NCBI GenBank assembly: GCA_014529385.2
Contig: CM043944.1
Location: forward strand, 52,999,268-53,063,267
Length of the DNA stretch: 64,000 nucleotides
Source of the DNA: Adiantum capillus-veneris
Lineage: Eukaryota; Streptophyta; Polypodiopsida; Polypodiales; Pteridaceae
Reading direction: 5' to 3'
Shown: positions 44,844 to 56,648 of the stretch, piece by piece
How the letters are laid out: each line of letters starts with the position of its first letter
Numbering within the stretch: the stretch's first letter is position 1
The notes under the pieces: model-generated
The model's database searches: none
What the model was told of the DNA's origin: nothing
The model's input: the letters and a program-made list of their open reading frames with translations, nothing else
Translations under genes and position numbers: made by a program

Positions 44844-47297
44844 TGATAGCTGTTTTTCGGCTCTCTGTGATTGCCATAGTGAGTTATCCCCCCCTATCAA
44901 ATCACTCAAACACTGTGGTTACCCTCACCCTTTCACTGTATATAGGTGCGTGTGAGTTAGGGGACTTTTCCCATATCTCCTTATTGAAATAAAAAACCCT
45001 CAATTAGCTAGGCATTGGGCTAGTTGAGCCAAAAAAATAAAAAAAATAAAAAATATAAGTATATTATGGCCCATGCGTATGTAAATATTTCTTTGTATAT
45101 AGGGCCTAAATAAAAGATTTTTTCATAATTATTTTGGTATTTATTTAAATATTTCTACCTAGGTGTGTGTTATTTATGCTCTGTACATTGCCTCACCATT
45201 ACCACAATTTTTCTTACCATTTTTCATACTCTTTATTCCATATAGAAATATTTTCATGTAAGCTTCTCTTATATTTGGTGTAACTCCACCCCGACAAAAA
45301 TCCAAAAAAACTAGTTTTATTTATGTGTATATTTTTTCACTATTGTGATTTTTCCCTTCCTACATCTATTTTGTTTTTTTTCTAAAAAATTAGAACACCA
45401 AAAATATTTATCTTTTTATGGTAGCCTCATAATGAGAGAGATTTCTTTTGACCCCTTTATATTTTTTCCACTTATATTATTTATATTTGACATGTACATA
45501 TTTTTTAGACCCCTCAATATTTGATTTTCTTAGTTGTACTATTCACTTATATCATAATCTCAACAATATCTTCAATTATAGACCCCTCAATATTTGATTT
45601 TCTTAGTTGTACTATTCACTTATATCATAATCTCAACAATATCTTCAATTATAGACCTACCAAATAAGGTCAAGGGTAGGTGGCATGCATACATGCACTA
45701 TGGAGGGCTCACTCTTGGAGGTATTCAAAAGAATCATCCAAAGAAGGAACCCACAAGGACCTTGTGCAGTGGAAAAAAACAGTCGGTTTTGCTGAATTTT
45801 TATAGTTCACTTGCTCTCCGAATTTGAAAAGGTGATACAAACAAAAGTTGTAGCTCGTGGGCTGAACTTTTGCCTCAAATTTTTTCATACTTTTTTGAGC
45901 TACGAGCTGTGATCTATGATTTTATTAGTGGACCCCAGTTTTCCCATGCTATGTAGCCACACTCTCTCTTCCACTTTATCATTTTCCTCTTTCACACACA
46001 CTTCTCCACTCATCATCCCCACCTCTCTCACCACTCCTCTCTGCACCCTACTCACCTTCTCCTCAACCTTGAAGAATAAGAGAAACCATGGTGAACTCAT
46101 ACCTCCCACACACAATTCCATTCCAAAATTGACCACCTGGTCTCATTTTTCCTCCTCCAAATTACCCATATCTATCAAAAAAACCACAAAATTTAGCCTC
46201 TTCTCTTAAAAGACAGCATCATGGTGGTTGATTACTCAGCTTCAATTACCTTGTCTCTCAAGGAAGGTCAAGAGTGGAGAAAAAATGTATCGTCAAAGCT
46301 AGTGGACCGTCAACAAGCGTCAAAATTGGCCCTACTCAAGACACTTGGAGCATCAACCTTGTAAGAAATCCACCTTTTCTTACCTCTTAAGAGTTTTTCT
46401 TCCTTATTTGTATCCTACATGGATACTCCCATTGTAAATATCCAATTCCATTTGTAAATTAATACTAACTCTACTAACACTAACCCACTATGAAAAGTCC
46501 TATCACCTCCATTTCTCTCCTCTCTCTTTCCCCACCAAATTCTTGATAATTCCAAGCAAAAGAAATTAGATAAATTGCTGAAAATCTAACCCAACCATGG
46601 TTAGAGGAGTAACCCTAGCCTTCAAAATTTCTATAAAAGGAGGGTGTAGCTAGCACAAAAAAAGGGGAGAAGAAAGAGCACTATGCTATAGCTTGAGAAG
46701 CCAAGCTCAACCTCTTGAGAAGGAGCTCTTGAGTGGAATCTCATTGGCATTAGGCATATGTATGTGTTGTATTAGGGGTGATTAGCAAGGGAACTCTATG
46801 CCATTGTAAGAGAGAGTGGTCATTAAATTGAGAGTAGGAAATCTATCATTTCTCCTACTAGTGTAAGCCCAACATTTGCTGAATCAAGGAGGGTGAATTT
46901 GGACTAAGCATGGATACCTTGTCTCCCTTCCAACGTGAAGTCATGGACAATAATGATGTGTAAGTGTCTTGGGTTTTATTTAAGTTCTTGATAGCTTGTC
47001 TCCGGGTATTGTTATCAATTTAGCCATAAATTCCACATGCTGTAAGAGGGCGACAGGGTGGAGAGGACTCCCCTGGCCTTAAAACAGTGATTGGGGTGGC
47101 TTTTTTCTTGTGATGTGTTGTGGTGTAATTTACTCAAGCTATGTTGAACAAATACTAATCTCACTTTGATTGGTCATGACAGATTTGTAAGAAGGCATTA
47201 GTGCAACAAGCACCCCTTTCCCCTTCTCTCTCTTTCTTACATATATATATTTATGTTTGCTTGATCATTAACGATACACTTCAAAGCAGCCCGAGCA

Positions 47298-47340
<43 letters not shown>
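44844..47340 (+). repeat. Element E 5' LTR (3' end deleted)
   Basis: It matches 49984-52466 and ends in a (CT)n run (about 47302-47340). The last roughly 260 bp of the LTR are missing. TATA box at 46632-46639. A 73-bp tandem duplication lies at 45508-45652. Confidence 0.93.
45508..45652. repeat. 73-bp tandem duplication in Element E LTR
   Basis: Two adjacent copies of a block starting GACCCCTCAATATTTG, offset by 73 bp. The same duplication is in the 3' LTR at 50638-50782. Element C's LTRs have a single copy. Confidence 0.92.
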
Positions 47341-47345
<5 letters not shown>

Positions 47346-47351
47346 GTAATC

Positions 47352-49871
47352 TTGCTTGGTCATAAAGTTTCTTACAAAGGCATTGAAGTGGATCCTTCAA
47401 AGGCAAAGGCTGTTATTGAGCTACCATCACCCAAGAGTCTTAAGGAGGTCATCTCATTCATTCAAAAGGTGAAGTATATGTCACGCTTCATTCACTTAGC
47501 CTCGGAGTTACTTCACCCTTTGCAAAAGTTGACACAACAAGTAGAATTTGCATGGTCTGATGAGCTTGAAGAGTACTTTTGTAACATTAAAGCCATTTTG
47601 TCAGAGCTACCAACACTCATGCCTCCTTGTTGGGAGTACACATTCTTTGTTAGCTCTAGTGCTGGGAAAGAAACAATTGGTGCAGTTTTGTTACAACAAG
47701 ATCCCTATAGTACCAGGATTCGGCCCATCTACTTTGCTAGTAGGGTCATGAATGCTTTAGAGAGAGGCTACACGAAGGCAGAACTCATGATGCTTTCTCT
47801 CATGTTTGCGATAAGGAAGTTTATATCCTACTTGCTCCCAAAACCTTTTGTAATCCTCACAGCAAAGAATTTGTTTCCTTGGGTGTCATCTCAAATGAAT
47901 CTTAGTACTAGGATCTCAAAGTGGATTATGGAGTTGCAAGAGGTTCAATACTCTTTCAAGGTAGAAGATAGTGTGCGTGCACAATTGGCAGGGATTCTCA
48001 CTTATAGGGTGCATGAAAAGGAGATTAAGGTGCCTGAAGTAAAGACCCTACCATTGCCACCACCAAAAAGTATTCCTAATGCTTTTACCTTGTTCTTTGA
48101 TGGAGCTTTTCGTCAAGCCACGGGAAAAGCAAGGGGAGGGCTAGTGTTGCTCAACCCAAGTGGAGAGGTGGTCATGAAAGAGAAGTTCAATCTACCAAGT
48201 TCAGCTAGGAACAATGAAGCAGAATATGAAACACTACTTTATGGTTTAAAAATATGCATTGGCCATGGTATACAACGTCTCATGGTAAAAGGGGATGCAC
48301 TTCTCATTGTGAAACAGATTTTAGGCATTTGGACATGCAAAAATGAAAGACTAAGGGCCAAAGTTCATACCATCCGTAGGCTATTTAATCAATTTGAGGA
48401 GGTGCAATTATATCATATTCCTAGGAAACAAAATGAAGATGCTGATTTACTTGCACAACAAGCCGTTGCATGTGTAAAGAAAGAAGTGCAGGTCATCATG
48501 GTGGCGGCTGCTGTGAAGCAACCGAGGTACCAGGGATTGGAGTCATTGGCTCCCATCATTGGCTACATTTTGGAGGGTGAATTTCCACCAGACTTCACAA
48601 AAGCTCAGAAGAGGAGACTCATGAAGAAGGCAAGCATGTATCTCTTCCTAGAAGGCTCCCTCTATCAAAGAGGGAAGGATAAAGTGTGCAGAAGAGTACC
48701 AACTATCGCGGAAATTCCAGCCATTCTAAAAGGTTTGCATGAAGAGGCATGTGGTGGTCATTTTCCCCAAGAATTAACTGTGAAGAAGATTTTGCTTGCG
48801 GGGTATGTTTGGCCAAGTCTACATGTGGATGTCCAACATTGGTGTAAAAGTTGTCACAATTGTCAGGTAAATGGGAATAGAAGATTGATTTATGGTCCAA
48901 GGCAAATCGTGCTTGCAAATGGACCCTTTGAAAAGTGGGGCATTGATGCTATGGGTTCTCTGCCTAGGACAAAAAATGGTAAACTCTACATTCTAGTGGC
49001 TGTAGACTATATGACTAGGTGGGTGGAAGCACAAAGTGTGGCAAAGGTAAATGAGAGGACAGTGAGCAAATTCGTCTACACTCACATTTGTTGTAGATTT
49101 GGCACACCTTTGGAGATTGTTTCTGATAATGGTCCAGGGTTTAGAAAGGGATTGCTCACAGAAGTCTGTGAAGAACTTCGCATTCTACATCGTCACAGTA
49201 CACCCTACTATCCCCAATCAAATGGTTTGGTAGAAAAAGCTAATGGTGTCATTGCAGGCATCATTAGAAAGATGGTGAAAAACAAGACAAAGTTGTGGGA
49301 TGACTTCTTGGATGGTGCCTTGTGGGCGTATCGAACCACATATAGGGAAGCCACGGAGTTCACACCATTTCACTTGGTCTATGGTCAAGAGGCTTTACAG
49401 CCAATTGAACTAAATATTCCAACAATGCGACTTCATGGAAAATCATCACAAGATGATCAAGAAGCATGGATGGATCGACTTCTTACCTTAGCTGAGCTTG
49501 AGTGGAAAAGAGAAGCAGCATACGAGTGCTATAAGAGGAAAGCCACACACACAAAGGAGAAGCTTGACAAGAAACTGAAGGACAAAGGCATCAATGAAGG
49601 AGATCTTGTGCTAAGGTATGACAATCGACTCGATAATTGTTTTGATGCCAAATTTGAAACAAGATGGCAGGGGCCACACATAGTCAAGAAGGCTTTCAAT
49701 TCAAGTTACTATCAACTTATGGACTTGAATGGGAAAGAGCACTCCAGGAAGGTAAACGGCTATCGCTTGAAGCCTTACTTGAGTCGCCTTCTACCAAAGG
49801 ATCTACCAGAGCAAAAGGCAACTATCCCATGTAAGTATTGTTCCATGAAGCATGAGTGTAACACAAACTAA
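47352..49871 (+). CDS. Element E truncated Pol: RT tail, RNase H, second RNase H, integrase
   Basis: A single 839-codon open frame, with no ATG at its head (the first codon counted is TTG), because the RT palm is deleted. The content is: the RT connection from LLGHKVSYKGIEVDPSKAKA; native RNase H; archaeal-type RNase H with LFFDGAFRQA, NNEAEYETLL, VKGDALLIVK and NEDADLLAQQ; integrase zinc domain CKSCHNC; and D-D-E in WGIDAMGSL, VSDNGPGF and GLVEKANG. It reads straight through the position where C has a 1-nt deletion. A full-length copy would run gag through integrase. Expression would need an upstream start, so it is probably not translated as such. Confidence 0.88.
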   Translation: MLGHKVSYKGIEVDPSKAKAVIELPSPKSLKEVISFIQKVKYMSRFIHLASELLHPLQKLTQQVEFAWSDELEEYFCNIKAILSELPTLMPPCWEYTFFVSSSAGKETIGAVLLQQDPYSTRIRPIYFASRVMNALERGYTKAELMMLSLMFAIRKFISYLLPKPFVILTAKNLFPWVSSQMNLSTRISKWIMELQEVQYSFKVEDSVRAQLAGILTYRVHEKEIKVPEVKTLPLPPPKSIPNAFTLFFDGAFRQATGKARGGLVLLNPSGEVVMKEKFNLPSSARNNEAEYETLLYGLKICIGHGIQRLMVKGDALLIVKQILGIWTCKNERLRAKVHTIRRLFNQFEEVQLYHIPRKQNEDADLLAQQAVACVKKEVQVIMVAAAVKQPRYQGLESLAPIIGYILEGEFPPDFTKAQKRRLMKKASMYLFLEGSLYQRGKDKVCRRVPTIAEIPAILKGLHEEACGGHFPQELTVKKILLAGYVWPSLHVDVQHWCKSCHNCQVNGNRRLIYGPRQIVLANGPFEKWGIDAMGSLPRTKNGKLYILVAVDYMTRWVEAQSVAKVNERTVSKFVYTHICCRFGTPLEIVSDNGPGFRKGLLTEVCEELRILHRHSTPYYPQSNGLVEKANGVIAGIIRKMVKNKTKLWDDFLDGALWAYRTTYREATEFTPFHLVYGQEALQPIELNIPTMRLHGKSSQDDQEAWMDRLLTLAELEWKREAAYECYKRKATHTKEKLDKKLKDKGINEGDLVLRYDNRLDNCFDAKFETRWQGPHIVKKAFNSSYYQLMDLNGKEHSRKVNGYRLKPYLSRLLPKDLPEQKATIPCKYCSMKHECNTN

Positions 49872-49968
49872 AATTCCAAGGGGCCAAACAATGAAGATCT
49901 TGTCAAGGACTCTGAAGCACTCTCTTTGGAAAAGATTCTTTATGATGGTACATGAATATACCATCATC

Positions 49969-49983
49969 CTGGGGGAGGGCTAA
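49969..49983 (+). other. Element E polypurine tract
   Basis: TGGGGGAGGGCTAA immediately before the 3' LTR, matching C's tract. Confidence 0.8.
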
Positions 49984-52434
49984 TGATAGCCATTTTTTGG
50001 CTCTCTGTGATTGCCATAGTGAGTTATCCCCCCCTATCAAATCACTCAAACACTGTGGTTATCCTCACCCTTTCCCTGTATATAGGTGCGTATGAGTTAG
50101 GGGACTTTTCCCATATCTCCTTACTGAAATAAAAAACCCTCAATTAGCTAGGCATTGGGCTAGTTGAGCCAAAAAAATAAAAAAATAAGTATATTATGGC
50201 CCATGCGTATGTAAATATTTCTTTGTATATAGGGCCTAAATAAAAGATTTTTTCATAATTATTTTGGTATTTATTTAAATATTTCTACCTAGGTGTGTGT
50301 TATTTATGCTCTGTTTATTGCCTCACCATTACCACAATTTTTCTTACCATTTTTCATACTCTTTATTCCATATAGAAATATTTTCAAGTAAGCTTCTCTT
50401 ATATTTGGTGTAACTCCACCCCAACAAAAATCCAAAAAAACTAGTTTTATTTATGTGTATATTTTTTCACTATTGTGATTTTTCCCTTCCTACATCTATT
50501 TTGTTTTTTTTCTAAAAAATTAGAACACCAAAAATATTTATCTTTTTATGGTAGCCTCATAATGAGAGAGATTTCTTTTGACCCCTTTATATTTTTTCCA
50601 CTTATATTATTTATATTTGACATGTACATATTTTTTAGACCCCTCAATATTTGATTTTCTTAGTTGTACTATTCACTTATATCATAATCTCAACAATATC
50701 TTCAATTATAGACCCCTCAATAATTGATTTTCTTAGTTGTACTATTCACTTATATCATAATCTCAACAATATCTTCAATTATAGACCTACCAAATAAGGT
50801 CAAGGGTAGGTGGCATGCATACATGCACTATGGAGGGCTCACTCTTGGAGGTATTCAAAAGAATCATCCAAAGAAGGAACCCACAAGGACCTTGTGCAGT
50901 GGAAAAAAACAGTCGGTTTTGCTGAATTTTTAAAGTTCACTTGCTCTCCGAATTTGAAAAGGTGATACAAACAAAAGTTGTAGCTCGTGGGCTGAACTTT
51001 TGCCTCAAATTTTTTCATACTTTTTTGAGCTACGAGCTGTGAGCTATGATTTTATTAGTGGACCCCAGTTTTCCCATGCTATGCAGCCACACTCTCTCTT
51101 CCACTTTATCATTTTCCTCTTTCACACACACTTCTCCACTCATCATCCCCACCTCTCTCACCACTCCTCTCTGCACCCTACTCACCTTCTCCTCAACCTT
51201 GAAGAATAAGAGAAACCATGGTGAACTCATACCTCCCACACACAATTCCATTCCAAAATTGACCACCTAGTCTCATTTTTCCTCCTCCAAATTACCCATA
51301 TCTATCAAAAAAACCACAAAATTTAGCCTCTTCTCTTAAAAGACAGCATCATGGTGGTTGATTACTCAGCTTCAATTACCTTGTCTCTCAAGGAAGGTCA
51401 AGAGTGGAGAAAAAATGTACCGTCAAAGCTAGTGGACCGTCAACAAGCGTCAAAATTGGCCCTACTCAAGACACTTGGAGCATCAACCTTGTAAGAAATC
51501 CACCTTTTCTTACCTCTTAAGAGTTTTTCTTCCTTATTTGTATCCTACAGGGATACTCCCATTGTAAATATCCAATTCCATTTGTAAATTAATACTAACT
51601 CTACTAACACTAACCCACTATGAAAAGTCCTATCACCTCCATTTCTCTCCTCTCTCTTTCCCCACCAACTTCTTGATAATTCCAAGCAAAAGAAATTAGA
51701 TAAATTGCTGAAAATCTAACCCAACCATGGTTAGAGGAGTAACCCTAGCCTTCAAAATTGCTATAAAAGGAGGGTGTAGCTAGCACAAAAAAAGGGGAGA
51801 AGAAAGAGCACTATGCTATAGCTTGAGAAGCCAAGCTCAACCTCTTGAGAAGGAGCTCTTGAGTGGAATCTCATTGGCATTAGGCATATGTATGTGTTGT
51901 ATTAGGGGTGATTAGCAAGGGAACTCTATGCCATTGTAAGAGAGAGTGATCATTAAATTGAGAGTAGGAAATCTATCATTTCTCCTACTAGTGTAAGCCC
52001 AACATTTGCTGAATCAAGGAGGGTGAATTTGGACTAAGCATGGATACCTTGTCTCCCTTCCAACGTGAAGTCATGGACAATAATGATGTGTAAGTGTCTT
52101 GGGTTTTATTTAAGTTCTTGATAGCTTGTCTCCGGGTATTGTTATCAATTTAGCCATAAATTTCACATGCTCTAAGAGGGCGACAGGGTGGAGAGGACTC
52201 CCCTGGCCTTAAGACAGTGATTGGGGTGGCTTTTTTCTTGTGATGTGTTGTGGTGTAATTTACTCAGGCTATGTTGAACAAATACTAATCTCACTTTGAT
52301 TGGTCATGACAGATTTGTAAGAAGGCATTAGTGCAACAAGCACCCCTTTCCCCTTCTCTCTCTTTCTTACATATATATATTTATGTTTGCTTGATCATTA
52401 ATGATACACTTCAAAGCAGCCCGAGCACCATCTC

Positions 52435-52465
<31 letters not shown>

Positions 52466-52728
52466 CGTGTTTTAGTGTGTGAGAGTGTTCCATTGGTGTT
52501 AGGGTTAGTGTAAATTCCTTGCTTGTTTGTGGGTTGCTCTAACGATTCTCCTCTTTTGCGTCCTAGTTCGCTCTTAAACTAGGTGGTGCCCCTTGTGTAG
52601 TTGGGATTTGGCTGGGGGTTTGTTGTTTTGGTTTGTGTTGTGTTGTGCCCCAACCCCATTGAGCAGCACGGGAGCCTTGAAGGGTGTCTAGAGGTTGCTC
52701 TTCTTGTTGCCCGCCCCGGACCGCTTCA
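49984..52728 (+). repeat. Element E 3' LTR (complete)
   Basis: 2,745 bp, from TGATAGCC to GCTTCA. It contains the 73-bp duplication (50638-50782), a TATA box (51762-51769) and an interrupted (CT)n run (about 52432-52466). It is followed by gcgt. Confidence 0.94.
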
Positions 52729-52732
52729 GCGT

Positions 52733-54276
52733 AAAGAACCATTTTCCTTCGGAACTGTGAACCACTTGTGTGAATATGGAGCGGTACAAGAAGGTTCCAA
52801 AATACCCATCTTGATACGTTAAGTAACTCAACGAGTTTGGCAAATGAGCCTTTGGAACTGGAATAGGTCGCAAATTCCAAGGTACATGAGGGATTGTGAA
52901 GATTACCATAGGAGCAACAATGGAAGAATCGCCACACCCTATCTCATGCGGCTCAAATGCAAAAGCTTTTTTGTGTTTGGCAAGCATGTCTTCAAAGTAT
53001 ACCTTTTCAACTTTTGTCAAATTGTCCTTGCAAAAACCAACCTTTAACTCCTTCAAAGAATCCTGCATATACTTGTGCCCAATCTTGCTCAGGTCACAAA
53101 GACTAGGTTGCAAAGCAGCTTGTTCCATCTTATTTGTGCAATCTGTGGTAGAGGTAATGCCACTAGTTTCACTTTATTTTGCATGGACTTATACCTAGTA
53201 TATACTCGCACATCAATACCTTGAGTGTTTTCAAAATCCTCAACAACTTTGTACATCTCTATGGAGCATACTTTCACAACCTCATTTCCAACACACAAAT
53301 TGCAATCCACTAAAGACTCTAAGTCTTGCAAGGTATCCACAAATGAACACTCATCAAACACACCTGCAATGCATTCCTCATCTTCTATCAAACCGTTGGT
53401 CCTCAGACTTTTTGTACACTATTTACATGTTATCTTTCACCCCGCTTCAAGTCCCCACACTTTGTAAAAGTGATAGATCCATACTATGTTAATCCTAAAA
53501 AACAGTAAAAACATCTCCTTTCCATATACATCATGCGAGAACTTTTCTCTTCTTGTACCACTACAATCCCGCTTTACAATGGCACATGGCCAAAACCCCT
53601 CATACCCCTATAGTCCTTGAATTTGTTGTTTGTCTTTGGCAAGGGTTGCTCTCTAAGAATTTCACAGTTCCTTTCATGGTCCACACAACTAGTAAGGAAT
53701 TGGACCGCATGTTTCCCATCACTGCTCCTTATACTAGAATAAGATGAACCATCGTCCATTACCTTTGTTTCCATACGAGTAGCAGTGATGTATGGATGCT
53801 CAAGTATAAGAGAGTATGTAGACATCTCTTGAACAGAGAAATTTTAATAATCTCACGTCCCCTATAGTCACCCTTACATTGGAACAAGCTCCATACAGCT
53901 CCCCTGATGAGCTGTTTGGGTGCTGCACGAATCATTCATCCATGATTCATATCGATTGGCCATTTCCATTTTTGATATAGACTCTTTGACATGAGGTTAA
54001 TTTACAACCCTCGATCTGTCTGCACAGTGTATGGCTCTTCAAAGTCTCCCACTTTTATGAGGGTCTCAGTAGTTGCTCTTACTCCAATGGCTCTTGGAGT
54101 AATAACTCTTGTGAGTGGCCTCAACTTCATCTTCATCATCCAAGAGGCGAACGTGTTTATTTCCTCCCCTAGACTTGTGGCATCCAACAATAGTTTCATC
54201 ACTTTGCTCAGCATAGACCTATACACCATGTGCATGGATAGATTCAGTAAGAAACTGCCGCTTTCTCCTGATGATA
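52733..54276 (-). pseudogene. Element D protease, linker and N-terminal RT
   Basis: Near 54000 the minus strand reads TDRGL*INLMSKSLYQKW, which looks like a retropepsin active-site segment (D-x-G-x-x-INLMS) carrying a stop. Downstream readable blocks are LILEHPYITATRMETKVMDD (53574-53825), an acidic linker (53089-53391), and the RT lead-in FEDMLAKHKKAFAFEPHEIG with VIFTIPHVPWNLRPIPVPKA (52733-53128). The RT continues beyond Element E. Frames change several times. Confidence 0.7.
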
Positions 54277-55108
54277 TCAATTATTTCTTTGTGGAACTCC
54301 CTCTTTGCCTATACACCATGTCTCTTCTTCACTTTGTACATGGATAGATTCAGTAAGAAACTGTCGCTTTCTCTTGATGATATCAATTATTTCTTTGTGG
54401 AACTCCCTCTTTGCTATGCCAAGGACCTCACCCAAGGTAAATTCCACCTTCTTGTTCAAAATCCTCTCTTCCAAAACCTTCTTGAGATCAAGTGCTACCT
54501 CTATATTAGATTAGATTTTGTAGGCCGGACACTTGGGGCTTGAGTAGGGTTGACTATCATCTTGTCTCTTTGTTGTTGTTGCTTTGCTAGCAGTGAATGG
54601 CATCGTTGACCTCACTTCAATCAGTCTTGGAGCCTTGTTCCACATCCTTATCCTCAAGTAGTAACTTTAACTTCTCTTGAATCTCTTTACTTGTAGTATG
54701 TAAAAAGAGCTCTGCCTTCTCCGAGTTTAGGGTAATATTTTTAGTCCTTGAACGTTCATCATAGTAGTGTTTAAATTCCCTTAGCAGTTCGATAGGCAAA
54801 AGCCCCTCTTTTGACCAAACTATCCACTCTGAGAAAGTCCTCTTTGTTACCCTTTTGGAGTCCTCCATGAAATGCTATTTTCTTAAGTATAACTTGAATG
54901 CTTCCCATGTTTCCCCATGCTCATTTCTAATTCCCCTTACATGCTCTCTGATCTCGTGAACCACAACCAGCTCAAAAATTTGAACCATTTCTGCTTCAGG
55001 CACTCGATGCAACTCCATCTCCTTTACATACCCACAAAGATACTTTGTTACGTCTTTACCATTGAATTGGTCCATTTTCTTTACCACATATTGAGGCATT
55101 TTGGTTGA
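54277..55108 (-). pseudogene. Element D Gag-like region
   Basis: Minus-strand frames MPQYVVKKMDQFNGKDVTKY (54875-55099), MEDSKRVTKRTFSEWIVW (54617-54868) and VEFTLGEVLGIAKREFHKEI (54277-54474) have the charged helical character and pre-protease position of Gag. KMDQFNGKDVTKYL with the later EAFKLYLRK resembles the start of gypsy Gag cores. I see no zinc knuckle. Assignment is mainly by position. Confidence 0.55.
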
Positions 55109-55749
55109 GGAAATATCCCTCCTTTCAACAACTTGCTACTGCTGCATAAACACTGTAAAAGCTTAAAAAATTTGCATTGTGACTAGATCAAACCAAACGG
55201 GCCTATTTCTCTTGTTGCTCCATATATTTAGAGCTTTGATTTGAGACCTTCAATGAATCTTTTGAACCCTCATCCTAGCCTACTTCACATCGGGCTCACC
55301 AAACTTGTGTCAAGAAGTGTGCAGTGCGGCTAGGAAAGCGTCGGACCTTTGATTGTGAGAGCTCGCACCAAAATCAAGCAAGTCGTAGAAGATTTGAAGC
55401 TAAAAACACACTAAAAAGGAACAAAACTCTAGCCATGAAAGCTTTACTTTGAAAAAGAGCAAAGATCAACTCAAACTCTTCTGTGTGTGTGATGATTTGG
55501 TGTAGCCTCGCTTTGCTGCCAATGCACAATTGCAGTGCTCTTTCATCCTGATAAAAACCCTAAACAAACGTTTTAATTCTCTGTCATACCCATGTCATGG
55601 AACCTTCAAAAATTCATTAGAAAATCCAAGGTAACAATTTAGAGAGAGGAAACCCTAATTGGTGGCCTTACAGCCTTGAATTCAGGGTTGAAACAACACG
55701 AGACTGCACTAACAGACCATATGTGTAGGCTTTTCATCCCTTCACAGAG
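55109..55749. other. Spacer between D and F, no gene seen
   Basis: It may contain D's 5' untranslated region: on the minus strand TTGGCAGCAAAGCGAGG near 55505-55522 could be a primer-binding site. No matching LTR copy was found, so D's boundary stays open. Confidence 0.35.
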
Positions 55750-55874
55750 CTCAAAGTGTTGCTATATTTCTTCTAAAATTCTCCTTTAGTCATCTATTAG
55801 GAAATATGACATAGCTAAGTAGATAATTGAGTAGACTACTTAATGGAGAGAGATAGTTTTCACACACAAGATAT

Positions 55875-55947
<73 letters not shown>

Positions 55948-56587
55948 CACAATATACGTGGTTCACCCAATGTGGGCTACATCCACGGGAAAGCAGCCAC
56001 TTAATGGCTTTAGTACTTCAAACAAGAAGTAGGTTACAAAGGCATTATACCCTTAGTTGAGCTCCGCCTTGCTTCACTCTCACCACCTCACACCAACTTT
56101 GTTGCATCAACTTCACATTGTGAAATGTGTGTAGAAATGGCCTCCTTTTATAGTCCAAAAGAGCTGCCCTCTCTCATGAGAGGCATCCATATGTAGCCAC
56201 CCTTGTGTAGATAAGTCCAAATCAGACCCTCCACTCCGCCCACGTGTATCCGCCTTTGAGAAGACAAATCCACTTTTGAATTTGGCCACCGGCCACTGTC
56301 CATTGACATCCGACCACCGACCACCGGCCATTGACTACCGGCCACCCTCCAACTGGACAACCGACCGATCGTTTTTCGACCACTTTCCGGCCATCGTCCG
56401 GCCATAATATTCCGGCGGAGAGGAATATTCCGGCGACGTGAAAATTTTGGTTACCGACAAGCGATTATGGCTTTCGATGAGTGATTTTTCTTCACACACG
56501 ATGGCTTCTGCTCATAATGGGGGCCTTACAAATGTGCGTTTTTATCACAAAAAATTACAAGGGTTAAATCAGGCTCCGTACTTAACA
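55750..56587 (-). repeat. Element F 3' LTR (left edge approximate)
   Basis: The minus-strand LTR start is TGTTAAGTACGG at 56587, directly after a purine-rich AAGTGGGAGAT (56588-56600). A TATA box CTATAAAAG lies at 56145-56153 on the minus strand, and a (GA)n run at 55876-55943. The far end is not fixed because the partner LTR lies outside the window. Confidence 0.6.
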
Positions 56588-56648
56588 ATCTCCCACTTGG
56601 AGACTGATCTCCAAACCAAACCTGTGACTCCTTTCCAGCCTGGATTTT

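Larger units (their letters stand above)
44844..52728 (+). mobile_element. Element E: relative of Element C with a large internal deletion, nested in D
   Basis: It starts TGATAGCTG and ends CCGCTTCA with the 4-bp duplication gcgt. The LTRs are C-like but form a subfamily marked by a 73-bp tandem duplication. The 5' LTR stops at its (CT)n run (about 47340), and the next base is mid-RT. About 3.5 kb (end of LTR, primer site, leader, gag, protease, half of RT), judged against Element C, is gone. It cannot be autonomous, but it keeps a 2.5-kb open pol frame and a full 3' LTR. Confidence 0.93.
42426..55108 (-). mobile_element. Element D: decayed Ty3/gypsy-like element, interrupted by Element E
   Basis: The minus-strand order is Gag-like frames (54277-55108), protease and linker (53130-54280), RT (52733-53130, then 44143-44839 beyond Element E), RNase H, and integrase (42426-43450). 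Removing E with one copy of its 4-bp duplication rejoins the RT frame as ENGSLRVIQDMQ. LTRs were not found, so the ends are minimum bounds. RT carries TMPFLDDV, not the usual Y/F-x-D-D seen in A-C. A partial tandem duplication offset by about 106 bp lies at 54233-54420. The lineage is unclear. Confidence 0.82.

Noticed and set aside
42426-55108. Endogenous pararetrovirus as an explanation for Element D
   Set aside because: D has an integrase after RNase H, which pararetroviruses lack, and I see no movement or coat protein motifs.
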